Shown piece by piece: positions 22,799 to 54,089 of a DNA stretch of 64,000 bases. The notes beneath the pieces were generated by a model, which searched no databases, was not told the DNA's origin, and saw nothing but the letters and a program-made list of their open reading frames with translations. Each line of letters starts with the position of its first letter. Position 1 is the first letter of the stretch. This DNA is from Panulirus ornatus (Eukaryota; Arthropoda; Malacostraca; Decapoda; Palinuridae): contig NC_092232.1 in the NCBI RefSeq assembly GCF_036320965.1, positions 55,141,982-55,205,981 of the forward strand. Reading direction: 5' to 3'. A program made the position numbers and the translations under genes.

Positions 22799-25241
22799 CA
22801 GGCCTTTAATGTTATGCACAAGTCATAGGCCGGTCACCTGCAGCGACTAAAGATCTGCTCCTCCTCTTGCATCGTCCAAAAGTTCTCCTCAGCAAATCTT
22901 TGGAGATATTAATCTACTCGATATACGGTTGACAGCAACATTACTTACTTCAAAACGGTTCAGGAGTTGCTTTGGGATTAGACGTGATGAGGCCTTTTAT
23001 GAGAGTTGTGAGTAAGGTGACTACCGCAAACTCTGTTTTGGCGCTCAGTTGCAGAGGCTTGCACTGTTAGCATAGACACCAACCCTTCCATGAGGCGTTC
23101 CGCAACCAGTTGTCTTGATAAAGTACCACTACCACCCACCCAGGAAAAGTATGGCTACCACTCACTTTAGGAAGGTATGGCTACCACCCACCTGAGGAAG
23201 GTATGGCCAACACCCATCCTAGGAAATAACTACCATCCTCTCTGTGAGGGTAGCGTTACCTTCCTTAATCGGAAAGTACCACTAACCTCCTGAGTGCATA
23301 AATAGACAATGAATTATTGGCAGACTGATGCAAATCAATATATCATTAAAGCTATTTATAAAAAAAAAAAATCTAATAAAATCCTTGATACCACCTAGAA
23401 ATCAGCTCGGACACTGAGATCCAAGCTTGGAACTTGCCCTTTAGGACTGTGTCCAAGGTAACCATGGAAACCAACCTTCCTGTTACAAGCTTACGGGCGA
23501 GAGTGAATAGCGTGGTCTTGTTTTCTTCTTACAATCGAAGCGACTCGGATTTGTCAAAGAATCGATGGAAAATAAGGATGTTCTGGCATCTACAGCAACA
23601 AGTTTTTAAAGAGTGGACGGAAGCATTGGTCATTCCCTGCTTCAGTGACAGGCAAAACTCCCACTTTTATGTCTACAGTGAGTGGTCGGGAGCTGTGTCC
23701 TGTACCCATTGAGGCGAGAAGAATGTGACTCATCCGGACGGTAACATTCACCCTTTGAATATAAAAACCATTTCTAACACGGTTCTTGTAAAACCGTCAC
23801 TGGCATTCTCATTGATAAACTAATGAATCGAAGAATTTTATTTTGTGATATGTTGATGATAATCTTTACCCTCTTAGTCAAAGAATTTTATTTATTTCAT
23901 TAGTTACAAGTCGTCAATGAAGACACCCTCCGCTCGACAGCATTAACTTGAGATAAACTATTTTGTCGAAGTGGATCCAATAATGAAACACTGATGCTTA
24001 TTTAACAGTGTGCATTTGATCGATTCCCTTGTTTCTTCCTCCATAAGTTTAGACATTATAACCGTCTAGTTATCAAGTGGCTAGTTAACTATCGTATGCT
24101 ATGCTAACAGTGTGTTGATTAACGCTTGACAAAACTTGCTCTGTGGGACGGTATATATGTAGCTTATTGGGCCAAATGAACCTTAACACACGGTCGTACG
24201 AACACCATTGGAAAGAACAGCACCGTTACCACTGCACTGGAAACAGTATAAACGCGCTACAGAACGGCAGCAAAACCAGAAGCCCAAGTTAGACCTGCTA
24301 GCACCAGGACAAGGATGACGTGTCATGTGTCTGTAGAACTAGGCTACGATTAATTTGTTGGCTAAAGGACATTACCAGTACCATTAGTATCGTCGTTTCA
24401 TACGTGATACCTGATGTGGTTGGAGTTGTGTATGGTTCATCATGCAGAGTTACTAGCAGATGCGGGCCGTACGGGGTACCATGTACTCGCTCTTACGTAG
24501 GACTACAACACTCTCCCTGACCACCACAACCTAAACGGTGCAGCGACGTTGTTCATTGGTTTCACCACTCACCCATGCTATTATTGTCTTCATACCCCCA
24601 TATTGCCGGCGCAACCTTCCCGCTCAAATTTAATGTACAATATTCTCTTAGAAATATATCACGTTGACTGCTATCAATTTTCGTCTTGCACATGAAATGG
24701 ATGAATAATTGATAAATGTGTATGGAAGTTAGTCATTGTGGTTCTGGTACCTTTCTCGCCGTTTTACTGACTGGAAATGGAAGTACAGAACCTTTAGAGT
24801 ATAAATAAGAGGGTGCAAGTTTTATTTATCTGTCCGAAGTTGAAAGGGTGACGGTGGATTTGTGATGTAAATATCATGACAACTGGTGTTCTACTTTTGA
24901 AGCAGTTTCGCCAATAGTTGACAAACATTGTACGGAAGGATGGCATATGACACACCAAGGAATGTGGGAGGTAGGTTATGGAACGTGACAGGAAAGACGG
25001 CAACAAATGACGATCTCTATAAAACTAACCTTTATTCCATATTGTTCTATTTCATTTACTTATGAGATTAGATTTCACCTCACCTATTCCAAAGGCCCGG
25101 GCCATGGGAACTATGTCCCATTATCCCCGCCGTCTTGGTGAGCTTTGTTAAATGTTTGTTTTTGATCGTGTAGCATTAAGGTTTTTTTGTTAGGTAAGAT
25201 GGCACGGGCAGCTGAGGCCCTAATCAAGGCCATGCCACTAA

Positions 25242-25246
<5 letters not shown>
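22799..25246. other. No gene recognised
   Basis: Mostly non-repetitive. Positions 23,126-23,280 resemble the 26-bp repeat. A plus-strand frame at 23,434-23,712 (92 codons) has no recognisable domain. Confidence 0.4.

Positions 25247-25327
<81 letters not shown>
25247..25327. repeat. (TA)n microsatellite
   Basis: About 40 TA units directly abutting the 5' end of the SINE-like element. Confidence 0.97.
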
Positions 25328-25329
<2 letters not shown>

Positions 25330-25560
25330 TATCCCTGGGGATAGGGGAGAAAGAATACTTCCCACGTATTCCCTGCGTGCCGTAGAAGGCGACTAAAAGG
25401 GGAGGAAGCTGGGGGCTGGAAATCTTCCCCTCTCGTTTTTTTTTTTAATTTTCCAAAACAAGGAACAGAGAACGGGGCCAGGTGAGGATATTCCCTCCAA
25501 GGCCCAGTCCTCTGTTCTTAACGCTACCTCGCTAACGCGGGAAATGGCGAATAGTTTGAA

Positions 25561-25580
<20 letters not shown>
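25328..25580 (+). mobile_element. SINE-like element (S family), full-looking copy
   Basis: A roughly 235-bp non-coding unit starts CATATCCCTGGGGATAGGGG and includes CGTAGAAGGCGACTAAAAGG. It ends with ACGCTACCTCGCTAACGCGG and GAAATGGCGAATAG, then 18 A residues. Diverged relatives occur at 30,362, 50,884 and 52,513, so it is a dispersed family. Its 3' end is strikingly like the terminal block of LINE-A (GCGCTACCTCGCAAACGCGG), as expected for a SINE mobilised by that LINE. I do not see clear Pol III A and B boxes, so the head is of unknown origin. Confidence 0.75.

Positions 25581-25629
<49 letters not shown>
25581..25629. repeat. (AT)n microsatellite
   Basis: About 24 AT units between the SINE-like poly(A) and the 3' end of an inverted LINE-A copy. 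Confidence 0.97.
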
Positions 25630-25631
<2 letters not shown>

Positions 25632-25633
<2 letters not shown>

Positions 25634-26636
25634 CTTGATCGCTGCTTCCCGGTCAGCGAGGTAGCGCCAGGAAACAGACGAAGAATGGTCCATCCACTCA
25701 CATACACACATACATATATACATAAACACCCATACACGCACATATACACATATACATACAATTACATACATATATACACATGTACATATGCTTGCCTTCA
25801 TCCATTCCTAGCACTACCCCACCTCACAGGAAGCAGCATTGCTACCCCGTGTTTCAGTGAGGTAGCGCCAGGAAAGAAAAAAGGCCACATTCGTTCACAC
25901 TCAGTCTCTAGCAGTCATGTGTAATGCACCAAAACCACAGCTCCCTATCCACATCCAGTCCCCACAGACATTTCCATGGTTTACCCAAGATGTTTCACAT
26001 GCCCTGGTTCAGTCCATTGACAGCACGTTCACCCCGGAATACAAAATCGTTCCAATTCACTCTGTTCCTTGCATACCTCTCACCCTCCTGTGTGTTCAGG
26101 CCTCAATCGCTCAAAATCTTTTTCACTACATCCTTCCACCAATTTGCTCTCCTACTTCTTCTTGTTCCCTCCACCTCTGACACATGTATCCTCTTTGTCA
26201 ATCTTTCCTCTCATTCTCTCCATATGTCCAAACCATTTCAGCACACCCACTTCTGCTCTCTCTCAACCACTCTTTATTTCCACACATCTCTTACCCTGTA
26301 ATACTTACTCGATCAAACCACCTTACACGACATATTGTCCTCAGACATTTCATTTCTAACACACGCATCCTCCTCCACACAACCTTATCTATAGCCCACG
26401 TCTTGAAATCACATAATATTGTTGGAACTACTATTCCTTCAAACATACCCATTTTTGCTCTCCGAGATAACATTCTCCTTCCACACATTCTTCATTGCTC
26501 CCAGAACCTTCGCCCCCTCCCTCACCCTGTGACACTTCTGCTTCAATGGTTCCATTCGCTGCTAAGTCCACTCCCAGATATCTAAAGCAATTCACTTCCT
26601 CCAATATTTCTCCATTCAAACTTACATCCCAAATAT
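25632..26636 (-). mobile_element. LINE-A, 5'-truncated copy
   Basis: The 3' end of the element is at 25,632 with the terminal block and CA-rich tract. The 3' UTR and the decayed C-terminal protein region follow (KMGMFEGIVVPTI, NCFRYLGVDLAANGT). Several frameshifts are present. It sits head to head with the next copy. Confidence 0.9.
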
Positions 26637-26637
26637 A

Positions 26638-27806
26638 TAGCAGTGAAAAGTTTCTATCAAGGATGCAAGGCATGTGTGTAAGTAGGAATAAAGGAGAGTG
26701 ATTGGTTATCAGTGAATGTCAGTTTGCAGCAGGGTTATAAGATGTTCATGGATGAGGTGGTTAGGGAGGTAAATGCAAGAGTTTTGGAGAGAGGGGCGAG
26801 TATGCAGTCTCTTGTGGATGAGAGGGCCTAGGAAGTGAGTCAGTTGTTGTTCGCCAGTGATACAGCTCTCATGGCCGATTCGAGTGAGACACTGCAGAAG
26901 TTGGTGACTGAGTTTAGAAAAGTGTGTTAAAGAAGAAAGTTGTGTAAATGTGAGTAAGGGCAAGGTTATTAGGTTCAGTAAGGTTGAGGGACAAGTTAAT
27001 TGGGATGTAAGTTTGAATGGAGAAAAATTGGAGAAAGTTAAATGTTTTAGGTATCTGGGAGTGGACTTTGCAGCAAATGGAGCCATGGAAGTGGAAGCAA
27101 ATCATGGGTTGGGGAGGGGGCAGAGGTTTTGGGAGTGATGAAGAATATGTGGAGAGAACGTTATCTCGGAGAAAAAAATGGGTGTTTGAAGGAATAGTAG
27201 TTCCAACAATATTACATGGTTGTGAGGCATGGGCTGTAGATAAGATTGTACGGAGGAGGGTGGATGTGTTGGAAATGAAATGTTTGAGGGAAATATGCAG
27301 TGTGAAGTGGTTTGATTAAGTAATGAAAGGGTAAGAGAGAGGTGTGGATATAGTGTGGTTGAGACAGAGCAGAGGAGGGTGTGTTGAAATGGTTTGGACA
27401 TTTGGAGAGAATTGGTGAGGAAAGATTGACAAAGAGGATAAATGTGTTGGAGGTGAAGGGAACAAGGAGAAACAGGAGACCTCATTGGAGGTGGAAGGAC
27501 GGAGTAAAAAAGATTTTGAGCGATCAGGGCCTAAACATACTAGAAGGTAAGAGGTGTGCAAGGAACAGTGTGAATTGGAACGATCTGGTATAGCGAGGTC
27601 GACATGCTGTCAATGGACTGAAGCAGGACATGTGAAATGTCTGGGATAAACCATATAAAGGTCTGTGGGGCCTGGATGTGGATAGGGAGCTGTGGTTTTG
27701 GTGCCTTACACATGACAGCTAGAGACAGTGTGAATGAATATGGCCTTTTTTGTCTGTTTTCCTGGCACTACCTCACTAAAGTAGGAAGTAGCGACGCTGT
27801 TCCTGT
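26638..27806 (+). mobile_element. LINE-A, 5'-truncated copy
   Basis: It starts inside the RT at AVKSFYQGC and runs through a decayed catalytic block (LLFASDTALMADS, where FADD has become FASD). It continues through KLEKVKCFRYLGVDFAANG and VVPTILHGCEAWAVDKIV to the proximal 3' UTR near 27,806. Stops and frameshifts make it dead. Confidence 0.9.
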
Positions 27807-28420
27807 GTAGGTGGAGGAAGAACATGAGGAGTAATTGGAGAACTTCATTGCTTTAATGTTTTGACCCCCAGGGTCTTGTTCATGCAGCTGACATCCAGCG
27901 ACACAGCATGACCTTAAATACAAGCACTGTGGGTCATCTTGTGGGCTGCCTGAAAATACCACTCCCTGATTGGCTGTTGCGCCCCTTACAGTCACTAGTG
28001 CGCAAAAGTTCAGAGGCACACTCTTTCAGTGTACAGGGATGGATGCCATCAGAACCATAAGCCTTGCTTGTGTTCACTGAGAAGCACTTTTGAGACAGTT
28101 CGAAAAGAGATTACAGAGAGGGGCATATGATTAGTAAGAGGAGCATCAGGGGTTGAAAGAATGTTTGAGAAAACAGAACCAGAGTTGCTTTGTTTATGGG
28201 AGAGACAGCTACAGTACCATCAGAATGGAAAAATAGAGGAAAGGTGGAGCAACAGAAGTTGTTAGCTGTGCCCTTAGCTAAAGACCAGAAAGACTTACGA
28301 TGAAGAGGAGAGGATATCATACTCCCTTTGAATAATAGATTGCTCTGCCTCATGGATAACACACTTGCAGCAATTATGGGCACTGATAAACGCTGAATGG
28401 AAGTCGGGGGAAGGAGAGTT

Positions 28421-28940
28421 TTTCCAAGCCCAACTTGCCTGATCCCTTGCCTGAATGGGCTCAGAACAGGAATGGTTGGAAGAGGTCAGCTAAGAGACAG
28501 AGAGGATAAATGTCTCCATTCCTGCAGCAATAACTTCTGCCATGTATTTTGCAAAGACAAAAGTCATCACCAAGTGAGGAAAGTCAGAAAAGAGTTTTCA
28601 AAGTTATTTCAGTCAGCTTTGCTGAGATGCCAAAAGATGTTTAATAGGGGCTGCTGAAGGGTGAGATGCTGTTAAAAGATACATTTATGAAAGTATGGTT
28701 TTCCAAGCCCAGTAAGCCTGATCCCTTGCCTGAATGGACTCAAAAGAGGAACGGTTGGAAGTAAAGGTCAGCTTGGAGGCAGAGATGATAAATGTTTCCA
28801 ATCCTGCACCAATAAACTCTGCCATGCATTTTGCAGACACAAAAGCATCACCAAGTGAGAGAATACTTTACCTAAGGAAAGTCAGAAACGAGTTTTCATA
28901 AGTTATTCCAGCCATTAAAAGATACATTTATGAGAGTGTG
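28421..28940. repeat. Direct duplication inside LINE-B
   Basis: TTTCCAAGCCCA...GCCTGATCCCTTGCCTGAAT at 28,421 recurs at about 28,700. TTAAAAGATACATTTATGA at 28,672 recurs at 28,915. The offset shrinks from 279 to 243 bp, so the second copy lost about 36 bp. Confidence 0.85.
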
Positions 28941-29392
28941 GACAGATGAACCAGTTGAGGACAAAATTGTGTAGCTAAAGCATAAAGGACTAAAGGTGAA
29001 AAACAGATCAGCAATATTAGGAGAGTGGCTACAAAAGTCAGAATTATGGATGGGATGGGTGATAATTTGCTCTAGAGCATTGAAAATGGAGAACCCAAGG
29101 GATTCAATCCCCCTACCATCGGTATGGGAGTTCAACCTTTCCCTATGGTGTGGACTGAAATCCCATAAGTAGAAGATTTTGGCTTGTGAGAGGATGTCAC
29201 AGCCTAGTGGCAGGGGTTGAGATAGTCAAAGAAGGATATCAAATTTGTAGAATTAGGAGAACAATAGGGAAAACAGGAAAATCTCATAGTTCAGACACAG
29301 ACCTTGAGCCAGATTACATCAAAGTTTAGTGACACAAGGTCCTTAAGGCATGCAACAGGTGTGTTGATCTTAGAATAAGCAGACACTACCTT

Positions 29393-29912
29393 TGAACATG
29401 CAGGAGGGAGAAAGGCGTGCAAGGAATAGAGTGAATTGGAACGATGTGGTATACCAGGGTCAACGTGCTGTCAATGGATTGGACCAGGGCATTTGAAGCG
29501 TCTGGGGTAAACCATGGAAAGTTCTGTGGGGCCTGGATGTGGAAAGGGAGCTGTGGTTTCGGTGCATTATGCATGACAGAGACTGAGTGTGAACGAATGT
29601 GGCCTTTGTTATCTTTTCCTAACACTACCTTGCGCACATATTGGAGGAGGGGGTTGTCATTTCATGTGTGGCGGGGTGGCAACGGGAATGAATAAGGGCA
29701 GCAAGTATGAATTATGTACATGTGTATATATGTATATGTCTGTGTGTGTGTATATATATGTATACATTGAGATGTATAGGTATGTATATGTGCGTGTGTG
29801 GACGTGTGTGTGTATATACATGTGTATGTGGGTGACTTGGGCCATTCTTTCATCCGTTTCCTTGCGCTACCTCACTAACGCGGGAGACAGCGACAAAGTA
29901 TAATAATAATAA
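29393..29912 (+). mobile_element. LINE-A 3' end inserted into LINE-B
   Basis: It begins within the last codons of the LINE-A protein (AACATGCAGGAGGG), continues through the complete 3' UTR of the ATTTCATGTGTGGCG subtype and ends in the terminal block followed by (AAT)n. LINE-B sequence resumes on both sides. Confidence 0.85.
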
Positions 29913-30361
29913 TATTTGAACTGAAATCATGAATGGAGATTGCAGTTGGAACTGAAATCATGAATGGAGACTGTAGAGGGGTATGAGAAAGGGGCTAGTG
30001 AGGACATCATTAGACAAATGGGTCTCACAGAAAAGTAAAATATTAGGAAAGGTACTAAACAGACGGTGTTGATATAGAAGAGAAAAAGAAGCAAGTCTAT
30101 CAAGAGTGCAAAAGGTTTATGGGAAGGGGCAGTACTCTTACTGTATGAGCCCTCCCTCTGATTAGCAGTAGAGTCAGGCATGAATCCGGAGATTCCTAGC
30201 ACTCCATGATGCTACAGACTAGGGGCCATATGTTTGTTGGACTCTATCATGATTACATTTAAATATGATTGTGCAGACAGGAGATAGCAAGAAAACTTGT
30301 GTGAAGATAATAAATGAGGTTTGATAAATATGAAAGAATGTTAATCAAACATCTGCGAGTT

Positions 30362-30510
30362 GTAGAAGGTGACGAAGAATTGTAGAAGCAATGGGGCTAG
30401 AAATCCTATCCTACTAAACCATCATTTCTGAAAGTATGCATAGGAGCCAAAAGAGTATTTCCCTTAAAAAACATAGTCCTCTGTTGCTGATTCTACTTAA
30501 CTGAGGTGGA
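30362..30510 (+). mobile_element. Diverged S-family SINE-like fragment
   Basis: GTAGAAGGTGACGAAGAATT, GGGGCTAGAAATCCTA and AGTCCTCTGTTGCTGA follow the order of the full element at 25,328. It lies just beyond the inferred TYMS polyadenylation site. Confidence 0.55.
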
Positions 30511-30600
30511 AAAGGCATGCAGATTACAAAATTAGATATATAAACAGATGGGCCAACATCTATCCACATAACTAGCAAATGGAGAGAAAACAAAAATACC

Positions 30601-30606
30601 TTTATT
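30601..30606 (-). terminator. Candidate TYMS poly(A) signal
   Basis: TTTATT on the plus strand is AATAAA on the TYMS strand. It would give a 3' UTR of about 500 nt. No cleavage site can be seen directly. Confidence 0.35.
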
Positions 30607-31102
30607 ATGTTTAATCAATGGAATTCCAGATTTGAACCATTTGCTTCATTATGGAAAGAAAAACTATATAAAAAGTCTTCCTCTTCTCACAAACATATAT
30701 CACATTCAAATAATGTTACACAAAATTGTGATATCATCAGCAAGATACCTTAAGTTTAAACATCAAAACTTAACACTAAAAGTTTGCCCTTAAGTCTTCC
30801 TCTAGAAAAAACAAACATTTGCTGATTTAGGGCTCACTAAGGCAAAATTAGGTTCTGCATCTTTTACATTTAGTAAGCATACAACAAAATAAAATATGAA
30901 TTACTAAGATATATCTGACAAACAGTATGAATATTATGAGAATACTGATTTAAGACAACTGCATAGACAGTAATTATCAAAATAATGTTACTGATACATA
31001 CAACGTCAGTGTAAAAATATTTCTAAATCTATATAATCTCTATAAATATGAAGACTATAAAATAGGGAATTCAGAGCAAATACACATTCGGTTCCTCAAT
31101 TA

Positions 31103-50759
<19,657 letters not shown>

Positions 50760-50883
50760 ACTGAAATTTGGCTATGCTTCCTGAAAACAATATGCAAAAG
50801 CTATACATAATGTACAATAAAATGCAAACTCTCTTAAAAATCATTTGTAAAAATTACAAGGAAAAATCGAAATACTGGATTGT

Positions 50884-51121
50884 CATATCTGTGGGGATAG
50901 AAGAGAAAGAATGCAGTCCACATATCACTTATGTTCTGCAGAGGCATCAAAGAGGAATGAGAGTGAGGGGCTAGATATTATCCCCTCCTGTATTGCTTTT
51001 CAAAAGAAGGAACAAAGAAAGTAGCCAAGCGAGGATTTTTTTTCCTCTAAGGATCTGTGATCTGTTCTTCACACTACCTCGATCATGTGGCTAATGGTGA
51101 ACATGTAGAAAAGAAAGAAGA
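50884..51121 (+). mobile_element. Diverged S-family SINE-like copy
   Basis: It follows the element at 25,328 along its whole length: CATATCTGTGGGGATAGAAG, GAGAAAGAATGCAGTCCACA, AAAAGAAGGAACAAAGAA, GATCTGTTCTTCACACTACC, GGCTAATGGTGAACATGTAG. It lies in the inferred 5' UTR intron of TYMS. Confidence 0.7.
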
Positions 51122-51214
51122 GATCTGTAGGGATAATATTAGATACATTCAAAATAGATTATTCATGACAAAATCATCCTCTGCAACCATTACTGTACAA
51201 TATATAGACTTCCT

Positions 51215-51358
51215 GTGACCACTTTCACAGGTTGGCCAGGGTCATACACATAGATTCGAATCCTGTTTGATGCATTTGGTCCGCAGTCAACCCAGATGTT
51301 CATCCACCCTAAACGGTCACTCAATAAAATGAGTGCCTGACTTTGGATTGAGTAATTA
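51215..51358 (+). mobile_element. tRNA-derived SINE (T family), diverged copy
   Basis: It includes ATTCGAATCCTG (B box-like), AACCCAGATGTTCATCC and a terminal TCAATAAAATGAGTGCCTG. A second copy lies at 60,055-60,240. Confidence 0.6.
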
Positions 51359-51384
51359 CATATCTATTTATCATCTTATTTATA

Positions 51385-51515
51385 TATTATACTTGATCGC
51401 CGTTTCCCACATCAGCGAGGTAGCACCAGGAAACAGACGAAGAATGGCCAATCCACTCATATACACATATATATAAATAAACACCCATACATGCATATAC
51501 ATACACATAAACAGA
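51385..51515 (-). mobile_element. LINE-A tail-only fragment
   Basis: CGCCGTTTCCCACATCAGCG and AGGTAGCACCAGGAAACAGA followed by the CA/TA-rich tract. Confidence 0.8.
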
Positions 51516-51521
51516 CATGTT

Positions 51522-52022
51522 CGGGGCCTGAACATGCAGGAGGGTGAAAGGAGGGCAAGGAATAGAGTGAAATGGATCGATGTGCTGTCAGTGGACTGAA
51601 TCAGGGCATGTGAAGCGTCTGGGGTAAACCATGGAAAGTTGTGTGGGGCCTGGATGTGGAAAGGGAGCTGTGGTTTCGGCCATTATTGCATGACAGCTAG
51701 AGACTGAGTGTGAACGAATGGGGCCTTTGTTGTCTTTTAATAGTGCTACCTCGCACACATGAGGGGGAGGGGGATGGTATTCCATGTGTGGCGAGGTGGC
51801 GATGGGAATGAATAAAGGCAGACAGTGTGAATTGTGTGCATGGGTATATATGTATGTGTCTGTGTGTGTATATATATGTGTACATTGAGATGTATAGGTA
51901 TGTATATTTGCGTGTGTGGATGTGTATGTATATACATTGTGTATGGGGGTGGGTTGGGCCATTTCTTTCGTCTGTTTCCTTGCGCTACCTCGCAAACGCG
52001 GGAGACAGCGACAAAGCAAAAT
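51522..52022 (+). mobile_element. LINE-A 3' end
   Basis: It starts in the last codons of the protein (CGGGGCCTGAACATGCAGGA) and carries the complete long-type 3' UTR (TTCCATGTGTGGCGAGGTGG). It ends with the terminal block and an (AAATA)n-like tail. Inferred 5' UTR intron of TYMS. Confidence 0.88.
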
Positions 52023-52059
52023 AAATAAATAAATATAAATGATTAAATAAATACATATA

Positions 52060-52498
52060 TACACATGTACGTACTCATATTTGCTTGCCTTCATCCATTC
52101 CAGGCACTACCCTGCCCCACAGGATGCACCAAAACCACAGCTCTCTATCCACACCCAGGTACAACAGACCTTTTCATGGTTTACCCCAGACATTTCATAT
52201 GCCCTGGTTCAGTCCACTGATAGCACGTCAACCCTGGTGTTCCACATCATTCCAATTCACTCTATTCCTTGCATGCCTCTCACGCTCCTGTATGTCCAGG
52301 CCCCGATCACTCAAAATCTTTTTCACTCCATCCTTCCACCTCCAATTTGGTCTCCCGCTTCTCCTTGTTCCCTCCACTTGACACATATCCTCTTTGTCAA
52401 TCTTTCCTCACTCATTCTCTTCATATGTCCAAACCATTTCAACACATCCTTTTCTGCTCTCTCAACCACACTCTTTATATTTCCACACATCTGTATCA
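52060..52498 (-). mobile_element. LINE-A 3' fragment
   Basis: Antisense CA tract, partial 3' UTR with a deletion near 52,122, then C-terminal protein codons up to about 52,498. Confidence 0.85.
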
Positions 52499-52512
52499 TT
52501 TGAAAAATAATA

Positions 52513-52611
52513 CAGGAAAGGAGGATTTCTAGCCACCTGCTCCTGCCACATTTAGTCGCCTTCTACGATATGCAAGGACTTTGTGGCAGTATTTTCTCCC
52601 CAATCCCTAGA
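52513..52611 (-). mobile_element. S-family SINE-like fragment
   Basis: On the minus strand, CTAGGGATTGGGGAGAAAAT, CGTAGAAGGCGACTAAATG and GGCTAGAAATCCTCC align with the first 100 bp of the copy at 25,328. Confidence 0.65.
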
Positions 52612-53160
52612 AGTTGGTGAGTGAGTTTGGAAAAGTGTGTAAATGGTGAAAGTTGAAGTAAATATGGATAAAAGCAAGGTTATTAGGTTGAGCAGGATTG
52701 AGGGACAAGTTAGATGGGATGTTAGTTTGAATGGAGAAAAATTGGAGGAAGTGAAGTGTTTCAGATATCTGGGAGTGGACTTAGCAGTCAATGGAACCTT
52801 GGGAGTGGAAGTGAGTCATAGGGTGGGGGAGGGAGCAAAGATTCTAGTAGCAAAGAAAAATATGTGGAAAGAGAGAATGTTATCTTGGGGAGCAAAAATG
52901 GGTATGTTTGAAGGAATAGTGGTTCCAACAATGTTATATGGTTGCGATGCATGGGCTATATATAGGGTTGTACCGAGGAGGGTGGATGTGTTGGAAATTA
53001 AATGTTTTGAGGACAAGATGTGGTGGTGTGAGATGGTTTGATCGAGTGATAAATGAAAGAGTAACAGAGATGTGTTGTAATAAAAAGAGTGTGGTTGAGA
53101 GAGCAGAATATATGATATTAAATAAGATGGTGGTGAGAGTTCTGAATATTCAGGAAAATA
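52612..53160 (+). mobile_element. LINE-A fragment
   Basis: A frame with VNMDKSKVIRLSRIEGQVRW, KLEEVKCFRYLGVDLAVNGT and KMGMFEGIVVPTMLYGCDAW is frameshifted near 53,020 and broken off before the 3' UTR. Confidence 0.9.
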
Positions 53161-54089
53161 TAAAGTTACCAAATGTAAGTTAAACACTTGTAAAAAACAA
53201 CAGAACCAATAATAGCCTCACCAAACACTAGCAGCCAAGAATAAAAGTAAAAATACAGTAACAGCATGCAGTCACCTACTGTTGATTCCATATAATTGCT
53301 GGCTATGAGAAGGATGAGCAAAGCTTTCATTGGTTCTGTTGATTTTTTCATGTTTCACACGATTTTACATTAAAGAGCCACAAATTTTCACTGATATGCT
53401 GTACCCTCAACTACGACCTTATTCTACATTGCTGAATAACTTCAAAAGCTCTAGATGATGCTACATAGATTCATTCTACCCTCTAAACACTTTACTATCA
53501 TTGCAAAACTAGATCACTCAGTATCGAAAGCTAGTTTTGGTGTACGATTGTTTTGGGAAACTAGCATTCATTCCTCACAATAAATGGCTACCATACCTTT
53601 AGAAACCCTTGAATATGCCAATCAAAAACTGGCTGGATTACACTTTCCCATCCCAAGATAGGTCATGAAAATCTTGTTGCTTCTTCACATACAAAGTGAA
53701 TGTGAGGGATGTAACAGTAATTGCTAGTATCTTATAAAGTTAAAAAAAGGAAATCAGTGTCCTTTATGACCTTTGTGGTCATAAACGTCTTAAAATGTCG
53801 ACTTAAGTGACAAAAATGCATTATTACAATTGACTAACTCCTGAACTCTGGACATGAATATGTGGCCTTAGCTAATCAGAAAGTTTATCTTCATAAACCA
53901 GTAACCTACATATATGAGAAAGACAACATCCATGTAACCACATCACCAGTCGGCCGGGATATCTTGAACCTTATTGTCGGCACTTAGCCTTATACAAATA
54001 CTCTCCACTAATTACCAAAAGAAACTAAAAAGTAAGGTAATTATCAATAGTCCTTGTTCATTGCATATTAACACCATTTTCTCGTTTAC
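53161..54089. other. Inferred TYMS 5' UTR intron, nothing recognised
   Basis: Non-repetitive A/T-rich sequence between the last LINE-A fragment and the inferred first exon. Confidence 0.4.

Larger units (their letters stand above)
27990..30250 (-). mobile_element. LINE-B, degenerate jockey/CR1-type copy
   Basis: The minus strand carries a decayed endonuclease plus RT. From the 5' side: RPICLMMSSLAPF (near 30,020; compare ETHLS of the APE domain in an adjacent frame), SHTDGRGIESLGFSIFNALE and QIITHPIHNSDF (near 29,080; APE C-terminal block), then SFWSLAKGTANNFCCSTFP and LFFHSDGTVAVSP (near 28,270; the linker before RT), and a trace of the GLD..KA.GPDGI block near 28,050. It is interrupted by a LINE-A 3' end at 29,393-29,912 and has an internal duplication at 28,421-28,940. 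It is not functional. Confidence 0.75.

Noticed and set aside
26636..26638. Twin-priming as the cause of the head-to-head pair at 26.6 kb
   Set aside because: The two halves overlap in element coverage by about 900 bp, whereas twin priming gives complementary, non-overlapping halves.
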